Shown in pieces: positions 54,212-63,913 of a stretch of 64,000 bases of DNA (its first letter is position 1; every line of letters starts with the position of its first letter). Position numbers and translations under genes: made by a program. Source of the stretch: Aphanizomenon flos-aquae FACHB-1287 (lineage in GTDB: Bacteria; Cyanobacteriota; Cyanobacteriia; Cyanobacteriales; Nostocaceae); contig NZ_JACJTO010000014.1 in assembly GCF_014698755.1 (NCBI RefSeq), forward strand, positions 32,248 through 96,247, written 5' to 3'. The notes under the pieces were generated by a model, which saw only the letters and a program-made list of their open reading frames with translations, searched no databases and had not been told where the DNA came from.

Positions 54212-55360
54212 TCAAGATAAACAACTTTTCAGGGTATCAATGACCTGATCTTGTTGTTCTTCCTCTAATTCTGGGAACATGGGTAAAGATAAAACCTCAT
54301 GACAGGCTTGCTCTGCTATCGGTAATTGTCCTGGTTGATAACCTAAATTTTTATACACTGGCTGCCAATGCAAAGGTAAAGGATAGTAAATCATGGAATT
54401 AACCCCCTGTTCCTGCATTTGATTTTTGACAAAATCTCGATATTTACCGCTGACACCATTGCGTCTTTCCCCAGAAATCCGAATAGTGTATTGATTCCAA
54501 ACACCAACTCCTCCAGGCAATTCTTGGGGGACAATGATATCAGAAATTTGGCTCAGATGTTGGTAATAATAATCAGCGATTTGCTTACGTCTGTTGTTCC
54601 AAAGATCCAGATAACGAAGTTTAATTTGTAGAATTACGGCTTGAATAGCATCTAAACGACTATTAACACCAATTTCTTCATGAATATATCTTACTTTACT
54701 ACCATGTTCTCGCAAAATTCGCAATTGAGTAGCGATCGCTGGATCATTTGTGGTAACGGCCCCACCATCGCCACAACCGCCCAGATTTTTGGTAGGGTAG
54801 AAACTAAAGCAACCAACATGGCCAATACTACCAACTTTTTGATTTTCCCAACTTGCACCAGTAGCTTGAGCGCAATCTTCAATTACTGCTAAATTATGAG
54901 CTTTAGCAATCTCCATTAATCCTGTCATATCCACAGGGATTCCAAATAAATGGACCGGGATAATCGCTTTGGTCTTTGGTGTAATTGCTGCTTCTAGTTT
55001 ATACACATCTAAATTAAACGTAGTCGCGTCAATATCCACAAATACTGGTGTTGCCCCGACAGCACTAATAACTTCTGTCGTTGCAAAAAAGGTAAATGGG
55101 GTGGTAATAACCTCATCACCTGCTCCAATTCCTAAAGCACGTAATGCTAAAAATAGAGCATCAGTACCAGAGTTACAGGCTACACATTCACTAACACCAT
55201 GATAAGCTGCAAACTGTTGTTCAAAATCTGTAATTGCAGGACCTCCAATATAACGCCCAGAAGCCAGAACTGCTAAGACAGCAGCACTTACTTCAGTTTC
55301 AATGGTGGCATATTGTTGTTTAATATCAAAGGCGGGAATCGGATTTACACTTTTAATCAT
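54212..55360 (-). CDS. DegT/DnrJ/EryC1/StrS-type sugar aminotransferase
   Basis: A 382-residue PLP-dependent enzyme that would aminate a keto sugar nucleotide. Family motifs are FEQQFAAYHGVSECVACNSGTDALFLAL, VITTPFTFFAT, IPVHLFGIPVDM, AVIEDCAQATGA, and the Schiff-base lysine in CFSFYPTKNLGGCGDGGAV. It lies away from the gmd/fcl cluster, convergent with Ycf23. Product sugar cannot be read from the sequence. Confidence 0.93.
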   Translation of the reverse strand: MIKSVNPIPAFDIKQQYATIETEVSAAVLAVLASGRYIGGPAITDFEQQFAAYHGVSECVACNSGTDALFLALRALGIGAGDEVITTPFTFFATTEVISAVGATPVFVDIDATTFNLDVYKLEAAITPKTKAIIPVHLFGIPVDMTGLMEIAKAHNLAVIEDCAQATGASWENQKVGSIGHVGCFSFYPTKNLGGCGDGGAVTTNDPAIATQLRILREHGSKVRYIHEEIGVNSRLDAIQAVILQIKLRYLDLWNNRRKQIADYYYQHLSQISDIIVPQELPGGVGVWNQYTIRISGERRNGVSGKYRDFVKNQMQEQGVNSMIYYPLPLHWQPVYKNLGYQPGQLPIAEQACHEVLSLPMFPELEEEQQDQVIDTLKSCLS

Positions 55361-55371
55361 GAGGTTTTATT

Positions 55372-55403
55372 TGTCAGTTGTCAGTTGTTAGTTGTCAGTT
55401 GTC
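55372..55403. repeat. short tandem 'gtcagttgt' repeats
   Basis: Four to five head-to-tail copies of TCAGTTGT/TTAGTTGT-like words in the gap before the FetB-like gene. Typical of cyanobacterial intergenic simple repeats. Confidence 0.7.
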
Positions 55404-55477
55404 AGGTTAAAAAGATTTCTCTGTTCCCTATTCCCTGTAATACGTAAAGTTTTTAATTGTTAAGAGGTAGAGAAACT

Positions 55478-56254
55478 ATGCCAGAGCTAATCAAATTAGA
55501 TATGGTAGATTTGGCTTTAGCAATGGGTTTAATGGCCATTGCCATTGGTATATCGGCGTGGGAGCAATTAGGACTAGAATTAAATTTAAGTGTAGCTACT
55601 GGTAGAACTATTCTCCAGCTACTTGTATTAGGATACACTTTTGACTTCATTTTTGCCGTTAACAATGTTTGGGCGGTAGTGGGAATTTTAGCAATAATTC
55701 TGACAATTACTGCAATTATTACTCGCAACCGCATCAGTCAAAAAATTCCGCAAGTCTTACTTTTAGCTGGAAGTGCGATTTTTGTCAGCACGTCCTTAAC
55801 ATTACTTTATACCAATTTTTTAATTATTCAACCAGAAAGATGGTATGAACCACGTTATATCATTCCAATAGCAAGCATATTGCTGGGTAATGCCATGAAT
55901 GCAGCAGTAATAGCTGGAGAACGTTTTGTTGGTAGTATCAAGCAATTTCCCACAGAAATAGAAACCCATTTAAGTTTAGGTGCAACTCCCGTACAGGCGA
56001 TTAAACCCTACCAGAAAGAAGCCATTCGCGCTGCAATTATGCCCACCTTGAATCAAATGATGTTAATTGGTATGGTGACAATACCAACCTTCACCAATGG
56101 ACAATTATTAGCTGGTATCACACCCCTAGAGGCTGTATCCTATGAGATTTTAATTATTTTTATGGTAGCTGTGACAAATTTGTTAACAACCATTTTAATT
56201 ACTAAGGGCTTATGTCGACAATTTTTCAATTCTGTCATGCAGTTAGTTAGGTAA
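55478..56254 (+). CDS. FetB/UPF0014-type ABC transporter permease
   Basis: 258 residues with seven hydrophobic segments in the UPF0014 pattern. Landmarks are ATGRTILQLLVLGYTFDFIF, IPIASILLGNAMNAAVIAGER, HLSLGATPVQAIKPYQKEAI and MVTIPTFTNGQLLAGITPLEA. E. coli FetB helps export iron; the role here is by homology. No FetA ATPase gene is adjacent. The frame is open to a TTG at 55457, but AGAGGTAG and the ATG at 55478 are preferred. Confidence 0.9.
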   Translation: MPELIKLDMVDLALAMGLMAIAIGISAWEQLGLELNLSVATGRTILQLLVLGYTFDFIFAVNNVWAVVGILAIILTITAIITRNRISQKIPQVLLLAGSAIFVSTSLTLLYTNFLIIQPERWYEPRYIIPIASILLGNAMNAAVIAGERFVGSIKQFPTEIETHLSLGATPVQAIKPYQKEAIRAAIMPTLNQMMLIGMVTIPTFTNGQLLAGITPLEAVSYEILIIFMVAVTNLLTTILITKGLCRQFFNSVMQLVR

Positions 56255-56316
56255 TACATAGTTCATTGGCTAAACTGATATAGTATCATCATTCTTAATA
56301 ATATCCAGTATTCATC

Positions 56317-58044
56317 ATGAGTCAATGTCTAAACCCCACCTGTCTTCACCAAAATCTCCAGGATGCTAGTTTTTGTGAAAAATGTGGTGGTAAAATCCTG
56401 CTAGATGGTCGTTATCGTCCCATAAAAATTCTCGGAGAAGGTGGTTTCGGGAGAACATTTCAAGCATTAGATGAGAAAAGATTAAATACACCCTGTGTGA
56501 TCAAACAATTCTTACCCCAACAAGCGGGAAGCATCGCATTACAAAAAGCCACTGAATTATTTAAACAAGAATCTAAAAGACTGCAAGAACTAGGAAAACA
56601 TCCGCAAATACCAGATTTACTGGCATTTTTTCCCGAAGATGGTAGACTTTATTTGATTCAAGAATTTATTGATGGTCAAAACTTACTACAAGAATTACAA
56701 AATAAAGGAACATTAAAAGAACCAGAAATCAAAACTCTTCTGGAAAAATTATTACCAGTTTTACAATTTATCCATGACAATCAAGTTATTCATCGAGACA
56801 TAAAACTAGAAAATATTATTAAAAGTAAAAATGGGACATTATTCTTAATTGATTTTGGGGTTTCCAAAGAAACAACTGGCAGTATTTTAACTAGATTTGG
56901 GACTATTACTGGTACTCCTGGATTTGCTCCACCAGAACAGTTTCGGGGTATAGTTTACCATAGTAGTGACCTCTATAGTTTAGCAGTTACCTGTGTGAGA
57001 TTATTAACGGGACATTTGCAAGAAATTAATGGTGTAGATAAATTGTTTGATACTAATACAATGCAGTGGCAATGGCAAAAATATGTTTCTGTAAGTCAGG
57101 AATTAAAAGATGTATTAGAAACAATGTTGCAGGATATTCCCGCTAACCGTTATCAATCAGCTACAGAAGTTTTAGCAGCATTATCCAATACCAAAGCAAG
57201 AGTCCGACAACAAGTTTCTCCCCATTCCTCAAAACAGTCAATTTATTCACCAACAAACATAACCAAAATCCCAGGAAATACTCCCTTAGATATAAATTCC
57301 GCACTATCATTTACAGAAGACTTAGGAAAAGGTGTCAAATTAGAGATGATAGCCATACCTGGAGGAACTTTTCTCATGGGTTCACCAGAAAATGAAGTGG
57401 AAAGATTTAGTGATGAAAGTCCCCAACATGAAGTTACAGTTCCCGGCTTTTTTATAGGAAAATATCAGTTGACACAACTACAATATCAGACTATCATGGG
57501 GACTAATCCTTCTTACTTTAAAGGCGACAATCGCCCAGTTGAAGGAGTCTGTTGGGAAGATGCAGTTAAATTTTGTCAAAAGTTAAATCACTCGACACTA
57601 GGAAACTACAGATTACCAAGTGAAGCTGAATGGGAGTACGCTTGTAGGGCTGGAACAAAAACGCCATTTCATTTTGGTGACAACGTCACCACGGATTTAG
57701 TCAATTACAATGGTAATTATCCGTACCCGTCTGCACCAAAAGGCAAATATCGAGAACAAACTACAGATGTAGGAATTTTTCCTCCTAATGCTTTCGGTTT
57801 GTATGATATGCACGGAAATGTGTGGGAATGGTGCGAAGATGAACGCCATGAAAACTATATAAATGCACCTACAGATGGTAGTTCTTGGCAGAGCAGAATC
57901 AGTGTAGGTGAAAAGGTTCTTCGTGGTGGTTGCTGGCACGACTACGCTAGATACTGTCGTTCTGCGTGTCGTCTCAAATCTCCCTGTTGCAGTCGCAATT
58001 ACTTCTATGGTTTTCGGGTGGTGTTGTCCCCCAGTCGTTCTTAA
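56317..58044 (+). CDS. Ser/Thr protein kinase fused to FGE-sulfatase (C-type-lectin-like) domain with hypervariable C-terminus
   Basis: 575 residues. An N-terminal zinc ribbon (Cys 4, 9, 20, 23) precedes a Hanks-type kinase (~32-290) with the glycine loop LGEGGFGRTF, Lys in VIKQF, HRD in VIHRDIKLEN (~158-167) and DFG in LIDFGVSKE. It is therefore a probable active kinase. A Pro/Ser linker (~295-335) leads to an FGE domain (~335-572): IPGGTFLMGSPENE, HEVTVPGFFIGKYQ, YRLPSEAEWEYACRAGT, YDMHGNVWEW. Residues 536-570 are a variable segment sharing frame and length with the FGE protein at 3537-4664. Kinase-FGE fusions are known targets of cyanobacterial diversity-generating retroelements; targeting here is inferred. 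Confidence 0.9.
   Translation: MSQCLNPTCLHQNLQDASFCEKCGGKILLDGRYRPIKILGEGGFGRTFQALDEKRLNTPCVIKQFLPQQAGSIALQKATELFKQESKRLQELGKHPQIPDLLAFFPEDGRLYLIQEFIDGQNLLQELQNKGTLKEPEIKTLLEKLLPVLQFIHDNQVIHRDIKLENIIKSKNGTLFLIDFGVSKETTGSILTRFGTITGTPGFAPPEQFRGIVYHSSDLYSLAVTCVRLLTGHLQEINGVDKLFDTNTMQWQWQKYVSVSQELKDVLETMLQDIPANRYQSATEVLAALSNTKARVRQQVSPHSSKQSIYSPTNITKIPGNTPLDINSALSFTEDLGKGVKLEMIAIPGGTFLMGSPENEVERFSDESPQHEVTVPGFFIGKYQLTQLQYQTIMGTNPSYFKGDNRPVEGVCWEDAVKFCQKLNHSTLGNYRLPSEAEWEYACRAGTKTPFHFGDNVTTDLVNYNGNYPYPSAPKGKYREQTTDVGIFPPNAFGLYDMHGNVWEWCEDERHENYINAPTDGSSWQSRISVGEKVLRGGCWHDYARYCRSACRLKSPCCSRNYFYGFRVVLSPSRS
57922..58026 (+). other. putative DGR variable region (VR-like), copy B
   Basis: 35 codons spelling RGGCW...CRSACR...YGFRVVL, equal in length to 4539-4643. 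16 of 35 residues are identical to copy A, all in the scaffold or just beside it. Variable codons (cac, gac, tac, tac, ctc, tct, tgt, tgc, cgc, aat, tac) nearly all end in C or T, as AAY template codons randomised at adenines would. Confidence 0.55.
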
Positions 58045-58098
58045 TCCCCCCTACGGTTGATGGAAAAATTCTATGGTCAGAAGTTGAATCATCTTTAT

Positions 58099-58133
58099 GA
58101 CCAGGAACATGGTTCACAAGCCTGGTCTTTTTT
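58099..58133 (+). terminator. rho-independent terminator after the kinase-FGE gene
   Basis: Stem GACCAGG paired with CCTGGTC around a 15-base loop, followed by six T. About 55 bp after the stop codon. Confidence 0.8.
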
Positions 58134-58160
58134 GGAGCGTTGTAGGTAAAAATAAATATA

Positions 58161-59546
58161 TTAAACCCCTATAATTTTTTTCAATAGCGATAATTTACCC
58201 TGATAGGGTGCATATCGCCAATCTATATCCCAAGGTAACGAGTTTTGTAGCACGCTCTTGTAATGAGAAAATGTGTTAAAACTCGCTTTTCCGTGATAGC
58301 TACCCATTCCACTATCACCCACACCTCCAAATGGTAGAGACGAGACAGCAACTTGCATTACCGTATCATTAATACATACTCCTCCAGATGATGTTTCCTG
58401 TAAAATGCGTTTTTGCAGGTTTTTGTTTTGGGAAAATAAATATAAAGCCAGAGGTTTTGGTCGAGAGTTAATTAAAGTAATAGCTTCATTGATATCTGTA
58501 TATTCAATGATTGGCAAAATCGGACCAAAAATCTCATCTTGCATGACTGCATCTTCTAAAGAAACATTATCTAATAAAGTGGGAGCAATATAAAGTTCTT
58601 CAGGTTTAGTTTCTCCACCGATGATCACCTTGCCACATTTGAGTAAATTAGTTAATCGGTGAAAATGCTTTTGATGAATAATTCTGGCATAATCAGGACT
58701 GGTAGCTGGATTTTCCCCATAAAATTCTTGAAGATATTTTTTCAAAGCATTGATTAAATCCGGTTTAATTTTTTGATCTACTAAAAGATAATCAGGAGCG
58801 ATACAAGTTTGTCCAGCATTAATAAATTTACCCCAAGTAATGCGTTTGGCGGTATGTTCCAAATTAATGTCTGTATCAATGATACAAGGACTTTTTCCTC
58901 CTAATTCTAAAGTAACTGGAGTGAGATGTTTTGCAGCAGCTTCCATGACGATTTTACCAATAGCTGTACCACCAGTAAAAAAGATGTGATCAAATTTTTC
59001 TGCTAGTAGCTGTTGACTAGTTTCTACTGATCCAGGGATGACAGTAATATACTCTGGAGAAAAGTATTTATGAATTAGTTCTGAGATTAAATTAGAAGTA
59101 TGAGGTGCAAATTCTGAAGGCTTAATGATTGTACAATTTCCCGAAGCGATCGCCCCAACTAAAGGTGAGATAATTAATTGAAAAGGATAATTCCAAGGAC
59201 CAATAATTAATATTACTCCCAAGGGTTCGGGATATATTTTAGCCGAGTATGAAAACAAGTCCCAAGGAACGGCTGCTTTTTTGGGTTTTGTCCAATTATT
59301 GATATGTTTAAGGGCATAATCAATTTCTTTATTAACACCGATTTCTGTAGCGTAAGTTTCAAATTCAGGCTTATGTAAATCTGATTTTAATGCCTGGATA
59401 ATTGCCGATTTATTCTCCATTACTAATTGTTTGAGAATTTGGAGTTGAGCAATCCGAAAAGCCAGATCTTTAGTTTTACCAGTTTGGAAAAACTGCCGTT
59501 GTTTAGCAATAATCTCGATGCACCTTGGTAATTCGTTAGTAATCAT
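58161..59546 (-). CDS. aldehyde dehydrogenase
   Basis: NAD(P)-dependent oxidation of an aldehyde to a carboxylate. About 461 residues with ILIIGPWNYPFQLIISPLVG, IIKPSEFAPHTS, FFTGGTAIGKIV, the general-base Glu in TLELGGKSPCII (~210) and the catalytic Cys in FINAGQTCIAPDYLLV (~244). Closest in style to class 3 fatty-aldehyde dehydrogenases, which in cyanobacteria turn over long-chain aldehydes. ATG at 59546 preferred to the TTG at 59555. Divergent from rubrerythrin, with only 67 bp between them. Confidence 0.94.
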   Translation of the reverse strand: MITNELPRCIEIIAKQRQFFQTGKTKDLAFRIAQLQILKQLVMENKSAIIQALKSDLHKPEFETYATEIGVNKEIDYALKHINNWTKPKKAAVPWDLFSYSAKIYPEPLGVILIIGPWNYPFQLIISPLVGAIASGNCTIIKPSEFAPHTSNLISELIHKYFSPEYITVIPGSVETSQQLLAEKFDHIFFTGGTAIGKIVMEAAAKHLTPVTLELGGKSPCIIDTDINLEHTAKRITWGKFINAGQTCIAPDYLLVDQKIKPDLINALKKYLQEFYGENPATSPDYARIIHQKHFHRLTNLLKCGKVIIGGETKPEELYIAPTLLDNVSLEDAVMQDEIFGPILPIIEYTDINEAITLINSRPKPLALYLFSQNKNLQKRILQETSSGGVCINDTVMQVAVSSLPFGGVGDSGMGSYHGKASFNTFSHYKSVLQNSLPWDIDWRYAPYQGKLSLLKKIIGV

Positions 59547-59613
59547 TTTTAACAAAATATTCGAGTATATGTTTTAGTATAATGCAATAACCTCTCGTAG
59601 AGATTCACAAATT

Positions 59614-60360
59614 ATGGATTTGTCCAATTTTACCACACTACAAAACCTAGAATCAGCCTTTGGTGGGGAATCAATGGCAAATCGTAAATACCTATTTTTT
59701 GCAGCGGTAGCACGTAAACTAGGATTTTCCGATTTAGCGAAACTTTTTAAAGAAACAGCAGATCAAGAAACTGAGCACGCTTTTGCACATTTTGAGTTAT
59801 TACATCCAGAACTTGTTGTCAAAGATGCAGCGGTTTTAACTGTTGAACAAAAACAGGAAATCATCTCTCGTTGTTTATCCTTGGCAATAGCAGGAGAAAC
59901 CTATGAATACACGACAATGTACCCTGAATTTGCTGCTGCTGCCCAAACGGATCGGGATGATCCTGCAGCGGCTGAATTTCTCAAACAAGCTCAAGAATCT
60001 AACGATCATGCTAACACATTTCGTACCGCAGCCCATCGATTTGGATTGCTCAAATTCATTGAAAATTATCACGCAGATCGCTACACTGAAGCGTTGAAAG
60101 TATTAAATGGTGGGGAAGCAGCCACCACAGTAGTAGATGAAAATCCCGAAACCCAAAAATGGATTTGTAGACAATGTAGTATGATTTATGATCCTGTGAC
60201 TGGTGATCCTGATTCGGGAATTGCTCCGGGTACTGCTTTTGCAGATATTCCTGATGATTGGTATTGTCCTATTTGTGGTGCAACGAAGAAAACCTTTAAG
60301 ATATTTGAAAAATTTTCTCACGATGAGCCAGATCATGGCAAGGTAAATAAAAGTCTCTGA
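59614..60360 (+). CDS. rubrerythrin
   Basis: 248 residues. The N-terminal ferritin-like diiron domain (~1-160) has ExxH-type ligands in ADQETEHAFAHFELLHPE and in AGETYEYTTMYPEF. The C-terminal rubredoxin domain (~183-230) has the CxxC pairs WICRQCSMIYD and DDWYCPICGATK. Rubrerythrin reduces hydrogen peroxide using electrons passed through the rubredoxin iron. The extra tail FSHDEPDHGKVNKSL is short and polar. Single gene, ATG start; divergent from the aldehyde dehydrogenase gene. Confidence 0.95.
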   Translation: MDLSNFTTLQNLESAFGGESMANRKYLFFAAVARKLGFSDLAKLFKETADQETEHAFAHFELLHPELVVKDAAVLTVEQKQEIISRCLSLAIAGETYEYTTMYPEFAAAAQTDRDDPAAAEFLKQAQESNDHANTFRTAAHRFGLLKFIENYHADRYTEALKVLNGGEAATTVVDENPETQKWICRQCSMIYDPVTGDPDSGIAPGTAFADIPDDWYCPICGATKKTFKIFEKFSHDEPDHGKVNKSL

Positions 60361-60388
60361 TGTTTCCGGTAATAACTCATAATCTCTG

Positions 60389-60480
60389 ACTTTCCGCATA
60401 GCGACTTCACGCTTGCGACCACCTTTTTTGGCTTCTGGAATCAATTCATATTGCGCGTTAGTCAAATTACTGGGGTATCC
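60389..60480 (-). mobile_element. remnant of an IS4/IS5-type transposase N-terminus
   Basis: Reverse strand reads GYPSNLTNAQYELIPEAKKG then GRKREVAMRKV. This matches the conserved beginning of IS5-family transposases (SNLTDAQWELIEPLIPEA... ), with a short deletion. Nothing more of the element is recognisable, so it is a fossil. Confidence 0.6.
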
Positions 60481-60493
60481 CTTACTTATATTA

Positions 60494-60547
60494 CTCTCTC
60501 AGCACTGTGTTTTTTCTATTCACAGCTTACACTGGGAGAGCTTTTTT
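60494..60547 (+). terminator. possible terminator in the rubrerythrin-pepP gap
   Basis: CTCTCTCAG pairs with CTGGGAGAG (one wobble), with CTGTG/CACAG pairing inside, then a run of six T. 130 bp downstream of rubrerythrin. The rest of the 60548-60753 gap shows no gene. Confidence 0.45.
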
Positions 60548-60753
60548 ACTCACTCACTTACTTTTCAAACACCCTCTTACCATTTTGGCAGAAATGTTGA
60601 ATGTCGTTACAAAACTTTACATATTTAAGTATAGTAGTATTATTAAGGGTAAAAATGTAAACATTTCATAATATCTTCCATCGGATGTAGATTGATTCAT
60701 ATTTTATACCTTCTCAATCATGATATGGTGGGCATTACCCACCCTGCAAAATA

Positions 60754-62061
60754 CTATCTTTCTAAATCCTTGATTTCCTTGGGAACTTTGGCTGTTAAAA
60801 CCTCATTTCCATCTTGAGTAACTAATACATCATCTTCAATACGAATCCCAATTCCCACCCAACGGGGGTCAATTTCTGGTTGGTCTTCTGCGGGTTTCGT
60901 GTTCGGGACTATATAAAGTCCTGGTTCTATGGTTAACACCTGACCCGCTTGTAAGATTTGGGGGTTTTCTCCATATTGATAAACGCCGACATCATGAACA
61001 TCTAAACCTAACCAATGACTGGTGCGGTGCATATAAAAGGGTTTATATTTTTCCTCGGCGATTAATTTATCAATTTCCCCTTTGAGTAAACCCAGTTCCA
61101 CTAATCCCTCTGTTAATATCCGTACCGCTGCATTATGAGGTGCATGAAAAGAATTACCCGGTTTAACTTCTGCTATTGCTTGTTTTTGTGCTGCTAATAC
61201 AATTTCATATAATGCTTTTTGTTCTGGTGTGAACTTACCACCAACAGGAAATGTCCGGGTAATGTCTGAATTATAATAACCATAAGCGCAACCAGCATCA
61301 ATCAACAGTAAATCATGTTCTTGCATTTTACAGTTATTTTCAATATAATGCAGTACGCAAGCATTCGCACCGGAAGCAACAATAGAAGGATAAGCGGGAC
61401 CCATTCCGCCTCTTAACCGGAAGATATGTTCTATTTCTGCTTGAATTTCATACTCATAACGTCCCGGCGTAGCGTTTTTCAAAGCATGATCATGAGCTTC
61501 TGCTGCAATTTCTACAGCTTGACGGATAAGGTCTAATTCTGTTTTGCTTTTATATAACCTTAAATTGTTGATAACAGTACCAGCATCAACGATAGACGTT
61601 GGACCAGTACCACGTTTAGGATAGCTTAGAAGTAGATTTTGATAATGTTGGAGAATTTTGTTGTTAAAATGGTGGTCACGCCCTAAATGATAATAAATAC
61701 AAGCGGCTTTTTCTAAATATTGGGGTAGTTTCTCGTCTAACTCTGCAATGGAGTAAGCTGCGTCTGCACCATAAAGTTCTTTTGCTCCCTCTACTCCACA
61801 ACGATAACCATTCCAAACTTCCTTTTCTGGGTCTTTCGGTTGCACAAATAATATAAACTGATGTTCTGGATGATCGGGTGCTAAAACTGCGACGGCTTGG
61901 GCTTCATTAAAGCCAGTTAAGTAAAAGAAATCACTATCCTGACGATAAACATACTCGACATCATTGTGCATTACTGCTGTGGGCGCACTCCTGAAAATCG
62001 CTGTACCGCTGCCTATTTTCGCCATTAACTGCTCACGACGTTGCCGATATTCTGTTTGCAT
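60754..62061 (-). CDS. pepP: Xaa-Pro aminopeptidase
   Basis: Removes N-terminal residues before proline from peptides; a cytoplasmic metallopeptidase of family M24B. About 435 residues. The N-terminal domain (~1-170) is followed by the pita-bread catalytic domain with HDHALKNATPGRYEYEIQAE, LLIDAGCAYGYYNSDITRTFPV (two metal-binding Asp), HRTSHWLGLDVHDVGVY (His) and LTIEPGLYIVP (Glu). The frame is open to a TTG at 62100, but MQTEYRQRREQL from the ATG at 62061 is the family start. Confidence 0.95.
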   Translation of the reverse strand: MQTEYRQRREQLMAKIGSGTAIFRSAPTAVMHNDVEYVYRQDSDFFYLTGFNEAQAVAVLAPDHPEHQFILFVQPKDPEKEVWNGYRCGVEGAKELYGADAAYSIAELDEKLPQYLEKAACIYYHLGRDHHFNNKILQHYQNLLLSYPKRGTGPTSIVDAGTVINNLRLYKSKTELDLIRQAVEIAAEAHDHALKNATPGRYEYEIQAEIEHIFRLRGGMGPAYPSIVASGANACVLHYIENNCKMQEHDLLLIDAGCAYGYYNSDITRTFPVGGKFTPEQKALYEIVLAAQKQAIAEVKPGNSFHAPHNAAVRILTEGLVELGLLKGEIDKLIAEEKYKPFYMHRTSHWLGLDVHDVGVYQYGENPQILQAGQVLTIEPGLYIVPNTKPAEDQPEIDPRWVGIGIRIEDDVLVTQDGNEVLTAKVPKEIKDLER

Positions 62062-62496
62062 AGTTGATTTATTGATGGTATTGTTTTTGAGATTTAACAA
62101 TTATAGACTACTAAGAATGTTGTCGAGAAAATTGCTAGTTTTACTTATTTTAGCTAATTTTCTCTTTATTTGTGTTCACCAATCTTTTTTTGGACGAACC
62201 ACAGAGGACACGGAGGTGGAGTTTTATGCTTACATATATTATTTATTATTGAAAATTTCGATGTCAAGAAACCAGAACTTTATCTTTAAATGATGACTTT
62301 AATTAATAGAATATAAAATATTTTTTGATTGTTTAGATATTACTTTTAATTTTTAAAAGTTCGTATTTATAAACATAATTAAAATGTCTATAAATACTGA
62401 CATTAAATAAAAATAATTAACCAGATGTTTACTGTTTACAGAATCTTCATGAAAAGCAAATTAAAAATAGATATTAATTACTCATAAAAACGCATC
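62062..62496. other. 435-bp A+T-rich intergenic region, no gene seen
   Basis: Contains a copy of the 'accacagaggacacggagg' dispersed word at 62198-62217 and short A/T-rich frames without family resemblance. Separates pepP and the FG-GAP gene, which are divergent, so both promoters lie inside. Confidence 0.5.
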
Positions 62497-63735
62497 ATGT
62501 CTGATCAATTATCTTTAGATACAAGAAATTACGGTTTACAAGCTCAAGATAAAATTGAGCAAGGATCACCTCTTGAGGATTTAAAAACTTCATCTTTTAG
62601 TAGTAGAAGTTCTTCTGTTTCTCCATTAGCAGACCCATTATTACCAACAAATCCACTAGCTACATTACCAGTTGGTAGTGCTAATCCCAATCCTAATCCT
62701 TATTTAACTAGTGCAGCAGTTGTTCCTGATTTTAATGGTGATGGTAAAACAGATAAACTGTGGGTAAATGCTCAAACTGGTGAAATTCTAGTGCGGTTGA
62801 TGAACGGTACACAGGTTTTGGAACAGGGTTCTTTAGGTAAATATGACCTAACAGCTTATGACTATAAACTTGCTGATTTTAATGGTGATAATAAGACTGA
62901 TTTCTTATTACGCAATAAGACAACTGGCGATAATATAATTGTGCTAATGGATGGTGCAAAAGTTTCTAATTATTTGACTTTAGATCGGGTTGATCCAGGT
63001 TGGACTGCAAATATTGGTGATTTCAATGGCGATCGCAAAACTGATATTTTCTGGCATAATGGGACTACTGGTGAAAATGCCATTTGGCAAATGGATGGGA
63101 CAACAGTAATTAGTGCCAATATCTTAGAAACTACCAGTCCTGGATTAACTGCAACTATCGTTGATTTTGATGGTAATGGCAAGAGTGACATATTCTGGCG
63201 CAATACCACCACAGGGGAAAATACCGCTTGGTTTATGGATGGTAGTCAAGCCACCAAGTATAATCTGCAAGCACAGGATGCTTCTTGGACCTCTACCCTG
63301 GGGGATTTTAACGGCGACTTCAAAACTGATATTTTGTGGCGCAACACCCAAACAGGGGAAAATAAGATTTGGACAATGAATGGTGTTTTTGTGACTGAGG
63401 GTACTGTCAGTACATTAGGTACAGATTGGACTGCAAAAATTGGTGATTTCAATGGTGATGGTAAAACTGATATCTTCTGGCACAATGCTACTACTGGTGC
63501 AAATACTGCTTGGTTGATGGATGGTACAGCAGTTAGTTCCGAAGCTTTCTTACCTAGTAATACTCCTGGTTTGACAGCATCTTTAGGTGATTTCAATGGT
63601 GATGGTAAGACTGATATTTACTGGAGAGATCAACAAACATCCGCAGATAAAATCTGGACTATGAATGGAACTCTAGCTACTGAAACTCCTATTGCTGATA
63701 CGGAGAAGCTGACTCCAGAATGGTATACAGGTTGA
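62497..63735 (+). CDS. FG-GAP/VCBS-type calcium-binding repeat protein
   Basis: 412 residues. After a polar N-terminus (~1-70), seven units of ~45-50 residues each contain the calcium-loop wording DFNGDGKTD, IFWHNATTG and an aspartate-rich WTMNG or WLMDG. FG-GAP and VCBS units fold as a beta-propeller stabilised by calcium. No signal peptide is visible. A C-terminal type I secretion route is possible but no RTX nonapeptides were seen. Similar proteins in cyanobacteria are probably extracellular. Single gene with a good terminator. Confidence 0.85.
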   Translation: MSDQLSLDTRNYGLQAQDKIEQGSPLEDLKTSSFSSRSSSVSPLADPLLPTNPLATLPVGSANPNPNPYLTSAAVVPDFNGDGKTDKLWVNAQTGEILVRLMNGTQVLEQGSLGKYDLTAYDYKLADFNGDNKTDFLLRNKTTGDNIIVLMDGAKVSNYLTLDRVDPGWTANIGDFNGDRKTDIFWHNGTTGENAIWQMDGTTVISANILETTSPGLTATIVDFDGNGKSDIFWRNTTTGENTAWFMDGSQATKYNLQAQDASWTSTLGDFNGDFKTDILWRNTQTGENKIWTMNGVFVTEGTVSTLGTDWTAKIGDFNGDGKTDIFWHNATTGANTAWLMDGTAVSSEAFLPSNTPGLTASLGDFNGDGKTDIYWRDQQTSADKIWTMNGTLATETPIADTEKLTPEWYTG

Positions 63736-63757
63736 TTTGGTAATTCCTAACAATTAT

Positions 63758-63801
63758 AAGCGATTGCTTTCTATGATTTTACGGAAAGTGATCGCTTTTT
63801 T
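63758..63801 (+). terminator. rho-independent terminator after the FG-GAP gene
   Basis: AAGCGATTGCTTTC pairs with GAAAGTGATCGCTT (two mismatches), followed by seven T. 22 bp after the stop codon. The stem contains HIP1-like GATCGC. Confidence 0.75.
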
Positions 63802-63913
63802 ATTGCTAGTTATATTTTTTTGATTACCAATAATATACAGCAGTTTGATCTCAAACGCGGTCCAAAGATGGTAAACTTTAAAGATGGAAAAAAAGAAAAT
63901 AATTGAGATATAT

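Noticed and set aside
60103..60465. 120-codon minus-strand protein
   Set aside because: Its first ~30 codons are a transposase remnant and the rest is the antisense of the rubrerythrin rubredoxin domain.
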